Shown here: piece after piece, positions 1 through 10,618 of the stretch
How the letters are laid out: each line of letters starts with the position of its first letter
Numbering within the stretch: position 1 is the stretch's first letter
Assembly (NCBI GenBank): GCA_030490835.1
Contig: CM059973.1
Coordinates: 49,852,008-49,916,007 of the forward strand
Direction: 5' to 3'
DNA from: Annona cherimola
Taxonomy: Eukaryota; Streptophyta; Magnoliopsida; Magnoliales; Annonaceae
Length of the DNA: 64,000 nt
Program-made: the position numbers and the translations under genes
Notes under the pieces: generated by a model
Database searches by the model: none
Told to the model about the DNA's origin: nothing
What the model saw: only the letters and a program-made list of their open reading frames with translations

Positions 1-2290
1 TTCTAGGTATCACAGTGACTAATGCTCCGGCTACATTCATCAATTTTATGAATAAAATGTTTCATCAATTCTTCAATAAGTGTGTAGTGGTATTTATTAA
101 TAATATTCTAATGTATTCAAAGGAAAAGAAGCATGTTGATCATTTAAGGAAAAAAATTAAAAACCCCAAATTATATGCCAAGATTAAGAAATGTCAATTT
201 TGATTGGATAGTGTGCCCTTCTTAGGTCATGTGATTTGCAAGGATGGAGTGGTAGTAGATCCAAAGAAGGTAGAAATTGTAGTTAATTGGAGTAAACCAT
301 ATGCAGTTAGAAATTTCCCAAATATGACACTTTATTACTAAAGATTTGAGAAATTTTCTCAATTATAGCGGTAGCAATTACTAGATAAACTTAGAAGAAT
401 GCCAAGTTTATCTAGTTAGACGCTTATAAGAGAAGTTTTCAAGAACTAAACAGTTGTGTAAATTCAATGCCAGTTTTGGCCTTAACAATCACTTATAATA
501 TTTATGTTATATATAGTGATGCATTTAAGAAAGAACTCGATTGTGTGCTCATAGATTAAGGTAAGGAAATTGCCTATGTGTCTAAATAACTAAAACCATA
601 TGAGAAAAATTATCCTACACATGACATGGTTTGACTACACTAGTGTTTGCCTTAAATATATGACGTCACTACTTTTATAGTGGGAAAACAGAAGTTTTCA
701 CGGACTACAAGAGTCTAAAGTACATCTTTTTTTTAGAAGGAGTTGAACCTTCGGTAGTGAAATGGTTGGAGTTACTTAAAGATTATGATATCAATATTCT
801 ATATCACCCTAGTAAAAAAATATAGTACACGATGCTTTAAGTTGAAAATTGTTTGTAATAGTTTAGATTACTTAGTAGTTGCCCTTAATATGAAAAATCC
901 AATTTTTATAGTTACAAATAGTAACTCTAAGAGAAATTTAAAGAATAAGTATCTGAAAATTCATTCAATGTTGATTAATTGAATAAAGCGAGCTTAGAAG
1001 TATAATAAACTTGTTCTTCTTGTTTTAGTGTGGCTGAAGAATGGGGAAACCTCTTGTTTTAGTTATAGTCCCAATTGTTCGCTATTTTTCTAAGGAAGAC
1101 TATTTCTCCTTAGAGATGCAGCTTGAAATGTGAAAAATATTTAGAGGAAGATCATTAATTAAAATTTTATATGCATCAAGGCAGTACAAAAAGTATAGAG
1201 ACGTGAGATAAAATTTTTGATGGAAACAACTACATATCAAGTGTACTACATTTATATCCCAATCTTAGTGACTGCTCAACCAGTAACTCAAGCTGTTGTG
1301 ATGCAATTTAGGTAGTGATGGATAGACTTATCAAATCTACTCACCTTCTACTATATCAATGACAATCAAAATGGATTTGATGGGGGACTTATATTTGTAG
1401 GAGACTGTTCATCTGCATGGAGTCCCTATTTCTATCATGTTAGACAAAGGTAAAAGGTTTATTTTTTATTTTTGTAGAAATTTAAAAAGCGATTGGAACA
1501 AAGTTGTGGTTGAGTACTATATATCACTTGTAGATGAATAGTCAATCTAAAACAACTATCCAAATTCTAGAACATTTATTAAGAGCTTGTACGTTATATT
1601 TTCTTGGTTTTTATGATGAGCACTTGTACAGGTTCACCTATAACAATAGTTACTACGCTAGTATCAGTATAACTCCATTTTGAATGTTTATACAGAAAAA
1701 GTGTTGAATGCCTATTTATTGGAAAGAAATTGATACACATCAAATTTTAGCTCTAGCTCAATGCAGGAAGCTACTGATGTTGTTTAAATTATTAGAAGAT
1801 GGTTAGAAGTAGCTCAATGTTGCTAAAAAAGTATGATGTAGTAAACAAAAAGATTTACAATATGTAGTCGATGAGTTGGTCTTCTTGAAGGTTACTTCTA
1901 CTAAAAGCATGACTTATTTTAATATAAAAGGAAAATTATCTCCTTAATATATTATACATCTTGATGTATCAGAATTCATTAATGGTGTTGCCTATCACTT
2001 AGTATTATCTTACTTCTAGCAAGTATTCATAATGTTTTTCATATCTTGCAATTAAAAAGGTATGTTATCAATCTGACTCATATTTTATCATTTGATAATA
2101 TGTGGCTAAAGAGGATTTAACAAATCCAGAGTGTCTGACACAAATTTTGACAGTTGAGAAAAGCATTTAAAGAGAAAAACCATTTAGCATACTCTTATAC
2201 TTTGGAGCAACCGCAGTAAGCGAGATGCTTCATATGAGTTAGGAGATAGTACTCACAAAATTAGCCTAAATTGTTGGATGGATCATCTTA
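1..2290 (+). pseudogene. Decayed Ty3/gypsy pol (RT, RNase H, integrase, C-terminal tail), element E0
   Basis: This is the 3' part of a gypsy polyprotein running off the left edge of the window. The reverse transcriptase piece (frame from 15) keeps the TNAPATF motif and the palm strand, but the catalytic FIDDIL reads FINNIL, with both aspartates changed to asparagine (codons 99-104). RNase H traces (YPTHD, a TDYKSL-like stretch, the end of a DALSR-like segment) lie at about 430-840. The integrase core is visible at about 1520-1690 (TIQILEHLLRAC, then FTYNNSYYASI). Sequence resembling a post-integrase and chromodomain tail follows to about 2290. Stops occur in every frame and frameshifts are frequent, so it cannot be expressed as one protein. 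The changes in the active site are G to A, as expected from decay of a methylated, silenced copy. The family call is firm; the clade is inferred. Confidence 0.85.
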
Positions 2291-2334
2291 ACTATCATAA
2301 ATTTTAAGAAGAAAAATTTATAAGGTGAGGAGAA

Positions 2335-3926
2335 TATAAATACCCTAAATTTGTTAAGGTTAACTAATTAAAATTCATGTATGATAGCCTACATGACAAG
2401 GTTGACCGTTTGACCAATTGGTCCCAAAAGTTCATAATGGGCTTAGCCTATTTGTTATTTTTATATTCTTTAGGTAGTTTTTGTAATTTAATTTTGTATA
2501 TTATTTAAGCAAACTATATAACTCAGTTGACATACAAGACGGTAGAGCACAAAAAAATATGAAATTTTATGCTCATGCTATATAAGGAATAAATGGAATT
2601 TTGGGTATTTAATTTGTGAAATTAAATATTAAATTAAAAGCCTAATATTATGTAAAAATAAGAAATTTAGGAAATTTTAAATAAGTTTAAATAAATTTGT
2701 AATAAGGAATTGTAGAAGATTTAAGTGTATTAACTAACTTTAGCATATGCCAATCAAAGAAAATTAAGTTGGGAAAAATTTAAATATATATTATGCTAAT
2801 ATTACATATATGGGTGTTATTTGTTTTAAAAAAGTATGAAGCTTAGAGAAATGATAGTAAACCAAGAACATGGTATTTTTAATTTAATAAACTGTTTTAG
2901 GTTATTTGATGCACAACTTTAAATAATTTCAATGGCTTAAATTGTATGCAGGAAAGTAAAATAAAATCGAAGAGAGTGTCTAAATTAATTTATTTGGATA
3001 CAATTCAAGATTTTGAAATACATTATAATTAATTTAGGAATATTAAATTAATTAGAAAATATATTAAATAATGTAGTGTAAATTATTTAATACATGCAAG
3101 TGATTATAATAGATAATGAAATGAGCAAGGTTTTTTTACAAGTTTTGTATAATGGACTATAGACATGTATAGTATGTTATATATAAAAAGTAAAATAGAG
3201 GAGTCCATGTGTGACAGCACACATGTGGGCCACCAAATTAAAGCAAAAATGGGTTTACTCCTTTCGCTTACCCATTTGGCAATACAGAAAGAGAAGGAAT
3301 GAAAGAGAGTGGGGGGAGAAAGAAAAATGGGAGAGGAAGAGCACCAGAGGATTGCCATCATCAGTAGAGTCCAAATCCACTATCGAGTTTGCCGCTAGTT
3401 CCCAAAAATAGTGGAGGAGGCCACTTCATTGCCAAAATAGGTAGGTAGGAAAGCCATTCAATAGAGTTTTGGGGATTTGATTATTTCACCTTGGATGTTC
3501 GAGTAATTCAAAGATATAAGCATGAGAGAATAAGATTAATATGGAAATGGATGGATTAAAGCCAATTCATGCCCCATCAGTAGAATCGACCATGAGCCGT
3601 GAGTATAGGTTAAGTATTTTGTAGGATTTCATGGATCCGAGACAAGCATGCTTCGATCTTCATAGGGTGATTCCCCCTCTATTGTTCAAGTCACTCAAAT
3701 TTATGTGATGGTGATTTTTTAATGAATCACATCGCAACTTGTAAAATGGTGATCAACATCCATGAAGAGGAAGATGGAAAATTTTAGGCTTTGGTCAAAT
3801 TTGAGCCTGCAAATTAGGATTAATGAAAAATTTTGTATGATTTAACTAAAATGGTCACTTGCTAGATGCACTAATCAAACCCATATATGCGATGTATTGC
3901 AAAGGATACTTCTACATATTTATTTT
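2335..3926 (+). repeat. Probable 3' LTR of E0, right end missing
   Basis: Just after the pol remnant comes a purine-rich stretch (GGTGAGGAGAA) and then TATAAATACCCTAAATT, a plausible decayed form of the TGTAATACCC start common in gypsy LTRs. The block is AT-rich and has no coding capacity. It has a TATA-like stretch near 3178-3190 followed by a purine-rich segment at 3285-3345. It ends where the G1 LTR begins at 3927. No matching end was found beyond 38499, so the right boundary and the LTR status are inference. Confidence 0.4.
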
Positions 3927-6900
3927 TGTGGTGCCCTAACCTGAGGCGCCAGAGCCTTACTTCGAGATTGTTTAATGATTGGTAAATGTGAGTATGATTA
4001 TTGCCCTCATCACATGGCGGGTTTTTTTTCTTTTTCAATTTACATCATAAACATACATTGATGATTCATTCCATAAGAGTTTTACATCATGACAACATGT
4101 TCATTTATACCCTAAGATTTGTCCATCTTTGCTATCAACATACTCTGATATTTTACTCCCATCAATTAATCCAAATACATCCTTTCAATGATACATAATA
4201 AAATTTTGCATCATTCTTATCAAACCATATTCATACATACAAACAACCGTTCAATCCTTTCATGGCGTAGTCATTCCAAATCACACAGATCATATCAAAG
4301 ATATTCATTTACACGACAGGTAATCGGACCCACAACATTACTTTCAAAGGATTTAACCATTCATGTAGATGCATACAAAGGAATACAAGAACCGTATTTC
4401 TTCAGTTAAACTTGTTCATTTCCTTTGGAATCTTCTTGTACCTATCTTGGATTTGGAAAACAAAACATAAGTGCTAACTCAATAAGCAAACAACATCATT
4501 TTTAGGCAAACTTTTGCCTTTGTATAAACATTTTCAAATAGTCAAATTCATACCCAACATGGGCATTTCATAAATAATGTCAATGCATGATTATCAACAT
4601 GATATGAGCATCATAGTGGTGGTACGCTAGCCAGGCGACCATCGCATAATCCTGCTCCCATTTTAGGGAGGACGCCGCCGACCATTAGCCTATGTTAGTG
4701 ACTTGATCACAATAGAGGGGAACAACTGGTCCGCTTATACCTCTAAAGTGGACCTAGTTCCTTATGCACCACGATCATAGACATGCTAGCATGATTTTCA
4801 AGGATAGATAATTTAAACCATAATTTCCAACACAATTTTATGAAGCAATATTTAAGTCAATTTGCAAGAATTATAAGAGTGGCTATCCCTAAATAATTTC
4901 AAAAGTATTTAAATAAAACAAGTTACAATTCATTGTCATCAGTTGAGAAAGTAACTTTTTAAGAGTTTTGCTTGCTTACTTGTGATAGCTTCAATTCTTT
5001 TCTTCCACCTTCTCTTTGTCTTTGCCTAGATAAATAAAAATAATATCTTATCCATATGTACAAGATTGCAAATGTTTGCATGCCTTAGGGTTTTCCAATC
5101 CAAATGAGTTTACATCAAGCTAACTTAGACCATTCTTTTCTTCAAGTTTGGTATCTTCTTTTCCAATTCACATATTGGGGTAACTTATTATTCCAATAAT
5201 AAGCATTCTTTTCATTTTGATACCCTTGTTTAGGATAAATTTTGAAGTTCATTTATAACAATTAAATTTAACTCAATATATTGGAATTTAACACTTCGCT
5301 TTTATCGTTAACACCCATACTTTGCATTTCTACCTTGGTGTTCATTCAAGACATTTATTTATAAGTTAGGGCTACTAATTTCAACTCTAAATTTCTGAAA
5401 TTTTATAATTTTCCTTAAAATAGCCCTATATTTTCTCATTTTGGTGCATTTTTTTTTTTTTTTTACATCTTAGCTAAGCATACATGAAATACTATAATCA
5501 ACCATTATCATTGTCATCCATAGCCTTTATTTGCACCCTTTAATTACACATATATCATACGATAATCAAGTTGACATCTAACAAAATTTTTCCCTCAAAT
5601 TTTGCTTAGTTTAGACACTCATTTACACATTAATGAGGGTACAACCAAGCAATTAAAGTCCCTTAACTAATTTATTTAAAACAGAATTTTTCCACCTATT
5701 GTTGGACGTCCCCATCAACATATGTTTATAAAACAGAATTTTAATTTTTCACCCTAAACAGTTTGGGCATCCTTTACCCCTTCCATAGGTGATGTATTTC
5801 ACACCTATAATTACCCACATACATCCTTGTTTAATCAAGTATCATTTCCACCTAAAATGGATGAAAATTTACCAAGTTACCAATCCATAATTCTACCCAA
5901 CTATGGATCATTATGTATGCTTGGAATTACATCAATTAAACACCAAAACAACTCAACTAATCAATACACAATAAGTGTTCAAAATAGATATATATATTTG
6001 AAATTAAATTAAATTTCAGCATGGTTACCCAACCCTAAATAACTTATATCACTTACTTAATACTTAAAGTAAAATTTTCTACTCATTTGACATTTATTCA
6101 ACATATTGTGGGTTGTGTAAAATATCCATTTAATATTCATAAATGAGATAAATTTATGAGACATCACCTGAGTAAGGAAATCTTAATTATCAAAATCAAA
6201 ACACGTATAGGGCACCTACTTGTGATGTTGTTGCTGCCTTCTCCTTGCCCTAGCTGAATTTTCTTCTTCTTTCATTTTTTTCTTCCTTTCTTCCTCCTTG
6301 GTTGGACGCCCTTGCTGGAATTTTTTTACCAAATGTTGTTGTCCACACTAAACATCCAATGCTGCCCCTTTTTTCCCTTTTACATTGCTGTATTTTTAGT
6401 CCTTAATTTCCACCTCATTTTATACTTAAAATTTACATTGTTTATCCTCATGTGTGTTGTCACCTTTTCACCCACATATTGCTATTTTAATATATACATA
6501 TATACATATATAAAGACAGCTGGCCAAAATCTACACCCATCTCCAAGCAATCACGTCCACACATCGGCTGCCATTTGGATTTTTTTTTAACGTGAAAAAC
6601 AGGCCAATCTCACCCCCATGTAGCATTTTCAGGTATTTTGTTGCATTTTTGTTTATTAAAAAATTGCCCAAATGCCTCATTAAAACACCTCACCTTGAGC
6701 CATTAATTGCTCTAACTTTTCATTAATTATAAGCACTTTTTTAAAGTAAAAAAGTGAATGGTTTTCAAGCAAACTGATTTAGCATCTTTCCATGAGATTT
6801 AACTTAATCAAATCCATCCATATTATAAAACACTTTGTTTAAACCATTCATAAAAATTTCACTTCGGAATGATCATCCTAAATCAAGATATAAGCATTTG

Positions 6901-7319
6901 AAAATATTTCACCGAATTTCATGAAATTTAATTATTATCACCATATTTTAATCATGATTATCATAATCCACACCATTCATTAAGTGGGGCACGTCAACAT
7001 GTGTTTACCCTCAAAAATTTCATGTCAATCCGTCTTATGCACTTCAAGTTAGAAATTTATCAAGCAATAACTTAACTCATCCAATAATTATTAATAAAAT
7101 AACATGGATATTTGAATTAAATAAGCATGCCAACTCATCATTTCTTATACAATATTTGTCTTTTTGTACACACTAATCCAAACCGAGCAAGGGTGATTAA
7201 CTTGATTACCTTTCTTAGTCATTTTCCCTAATCTCATCCCTCCAACTCAAATTATAAAGTTAATAATTATGCAATTCTTAATTTACATTCACTGGTCTCA
7301 AAATGTTCTAGGTATCACA
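3927..7319 (-). repeat. G1 3' LTR (3393 bp)
   Basis: On the plus strand it runs from TGTGGTGCCC to GGTATCACA. The start shows the family signature AGGCGCC...AGCCTTACTTCGAG, shared with the LTR starts at 15215, 22596 and 29011. A conserved GC-rich island (4621-4710) and the conserved leader decamers (4478-4491 and 4970-4979) lie inside. Most of the block is AT-rich and noncoding. It abuts the G1 PPT at 7320. Confidence 0.75.
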
Positions 7320-7331
7320 ATCCTTCTCCCT
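7320..7331 (-). other. G1 polypurine tract
   Basis: Reading the minus strand, GGGAGAAGGAT lies directly before the LTR start TGTGATACC. This is the position of the plus-strand primer in LTR retrotransposons. E1 has the equivalent tract at 17744. Confidence 0.6.
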
Positions 7332-7353
7332 TATAAAAGGTTTCGTCCTGAAA

Positions 7354-10300
7354 CTAATTACTTTTCAAAAAATTTGGGGTATTTATTTTCAACTTCTTCT
7401 CGTAATTCCATGTAGCTTCATTCTCGGAATATCGATTCCATTGGACGTTGACATACTCAATTTCTCGATTCTGAAGCTTTTGCATCTTATAGTCCAAAAT
7501 TTTGATCGGTCTTTCTTCATAATTTAGATGATCTTAAATTGGTAGATTTTTCACTATCAAGATATGGGTAGGATCTGGTATATATTTCCTGAACATAAAA
7601 ATATGGAACACATTGTGGACTAGGGCTAAAGTTGGAGGTAAGGCTACCCTATAGGCTAATTTTCTAATTTTCTCCATTACCTCAAATGACACAATATATC
7701 TGAGATTTAGTTTACTCTTTTTTCCAAACCTTGTAACTCATTTGAATGACATTACCTTTATAAATACATGCTAGCCAACTTGTATATTCAAATCCCTTCT
7801 CTTGCAATATGAAAAAAACTCTTTTGCCAACTCTGGGCAGTGAGTATACATTGGCGTATCATTTGCACCTTGTTTGCTATTCTTTTGGATAAGTCTGGGG
7901 CCAACTTCCTTTCTCCGACCTCATCACAATTCAATGGGGTTCGACATCTTCGCCCATATAAAGCTTCAAAAGGGGTCATCTGAATACTTGATTAGTAGCT
8001 ATTATTGTAGGAAAATTCAGCTATGAATACATATTCATCCTATGATCCTCCGAACTCCAATGTGTACATCCGAATGATTTGGTTTACTTGCTCCGTCTGC
8101 CCATCAGTCTGGGGATGGAATGCAGTACTAAACTTTAGCTGTGAGCCTAGGATTTGGTGTAAACATTTCCAATATCGAGACGTGAAGGTCGTATCTCGAT
8201 CAAATACTATTGACTTCGGTACCCCGTGGAGACAAAAAATCTCCTTATAATATATCTTGACTAGCCTCTCAGCAGATAAAATTTTCTTTATGGGTAAGAA
8301 ATGTGCAACTTTAAATAATCGATTTACTATTACCCATATGGAGTTTTTCCACCTTGAGTTCTGGGTAGCCCTTCTATAAAATCCATGATAATATCGGCTC
8401 ATTTACACTCAAGAATTTCACGTGATTGTAGTTTTCTAGATGTCCGTTGATGATCTGCTTTTACTTTTTGACACATCAATCACTTAGCTAGATATTCCAC
8501 AATTTTCCTCTTCATATTATTCCACCAGTATACCTTCTTGAGATCCTGATACATTTTTGTGCTTCTTGGATGTATAGAAAATGGAGAGAAATGTGCCTGC
8601 TTTAAAATTTTCTCCTTCAATTCAATTAAATTGGGTATGCAAATGCGACTTTTGTACCAATGCAAACCCTGTTCATCAATAATATATTCATTTGGCCTTT
8701 TTTGCCTCATTTTCTTAACATACCTTAGTAAGTCCAGATCATTCTGCTATGCAATCTTAATTTGTTCGAACAATGAGGACTGTATCTGCATTTGCCATAA
8801 CCTTTCCTATATCTAGGTGGACAAACTATCAACTCCAATTCTCTTATTTTCCGAAGCAATCCTTCCTCCTTAGTAATTAGGTGCGCTATGCTGGCATTTC
8901 TGCTCAACGCATCAGCTATTACATTTGCCTTGCCGGGATGGTACAATATATTTAGATCATAATCCTTTAATAACTCAAGTCACCGCCTTTGCCTCATATT
9001 GAGCTTCTTTAGAGTAAAGATATACTTGAGACTCTTATGATCAGTATATATTTCGCACTTACCTCCATATAGATAATGTCTCCAAATCTTCAGGACAAAC
9101 ACCACGGCCGCAAGTTCTATGTCATGTGTAGAGTAGTTTACCCTATTGGGCTTAAGCTGTTAGGATGCATATGTTATCACTTTTCCTCTTTGCATAAGCA
9201 CGCACCCCAATCCTTTCCTTACGGCATTACTATTAACTATAAACCCTTCATTTCTTTCAAGTAAGGTTAGAATAGGTGCATCTAATCATTGCTTCAATTT
9301 TTGAAAACTGCTTTACATTCATCAAACCACATATATCTAACTCCCTTTCGGGTTAATCGAGTTAGTGGCGCAGATAATTATGAAAATCTTTCAACAAATC
9401 TTAGATAATAGCTTGTCAACCCTAGAAAACTTCTGATTTCTGTAATATTTGTTAGCCTTGGCTATTTAAGCACCGCTTCAATTTTCTGAGGGTCAACCTG
9501 AATTCCCTTCTCAGATATAATATGCTCTAGAAATGCTAATTGTTTCTACAAGAATTCACATTTCTTCAATTTGGCATATAACTTCTCTTTCCTTAACCTA
9601 TCCAATACCCTTAGGAGATGTATTTTGTCCTCTTTCTCTGACCTTGAGTAAATCAAGATATCATCAATAAATACCACAATAAACTGATCCAAATAATCTC
9701 AAAATACTTTATTCGTCGTGTCCATGAATACAGCAAAGGCATTTATAAGATTAAATGGCATTACCAAAAATTCATAGTGCCCATATCTAGTTCGAAAGAC
9801 TATCTTGTGAATATCAGTAGGACTAATTCTCAATTGATGGTACCTTGACTGTAAATTAGGTCGTTACTCCTTTTAGTTGATCGAACAAATCGTCAATTCG
9901 AGGAAGGGGATATCTATCTTTATCGTGACTCTATTTAATTCTCTTTAATCTATACAGAGTATTAAACTCCTATCTTTTTTCCTAACAACCAACACTGGAG
10001 CTCCCCAGGGTGACACACTGGGTCTAATGAAGCCTTTATCTAAAAGCTCTTGAATTTGAGTTCTCTACTCACTCATTTTTGCCGAAGCCATTTGATAAAG
10101 GGTTTTGGATATCAAGGTTGTGCCTAGTAGGATGTCAATTACCATATTCATCTCTCTTTCCGTGGTTAGATTAGATAATTCCTTTGGAAACGCATCCGAA
10201 ACTCGTTGACCACTGGAATTTGATCAATTTTCGTTTCCTTCCCTTCCATTATACCGACTGACACCAAATAAGATTGGCATTATTGGCGGACCATCTTGGC

Positions 10301-10618
10301 CACTTTCATTGATGATATCAGTATTGTAGAATTCTTAGGTTGCCTTAGTTTGCCGACAGTTATATTCCTATCTGGAGCTGTTTCGAATTGCACCTTCTTG
10401 TTCTTGCAATCAATGGTGGCTCTCCACTGACTTAGTCAATCCATTCCCAATATTACATCAAACTCTGTCATCAGTAATAGGATTATGTCTACTTCCAGTA
10501 TCATGGACCCTATCCTAATTGGTCATGCCTTACATACTTGGCAAATATTATCTAACTTATACATAGGGGATTCAATATGGATATTGTTTGTTTTCTCTAC
10601 GGGTAGTGTGTGAAACCC
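7354..10618 (-). pseudogene. G1 pol: protease C-part, RT, RNase H, integrase, C-terminal tail
   Basis: This is the downstream part of the G1 polyprotein on the minus strand. In order it holds the second half of the protease (about 10618-10380), an RT with an intact FIDDIL-type catalytic motif near 9650-9680, RNase H ending in the ADALSRN motif near 8900, the integrase zinc-binding region (8480-8710), and the integrase core and GPY-like region (8040-8402 and 7788-7979, with [14 protein letters not shown] and FEALYGRRCRTP). It ends with a chromodomain-like EATWNYE tail and a TAG at 7354-7356. Many in-frame stops separate short open stretches, so it is a pseudogene. It is colinear with the better preserved E1 pol. 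A solo LTR at 10619 cuts it off from the protease active site and gag. Confidence 0.85.
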
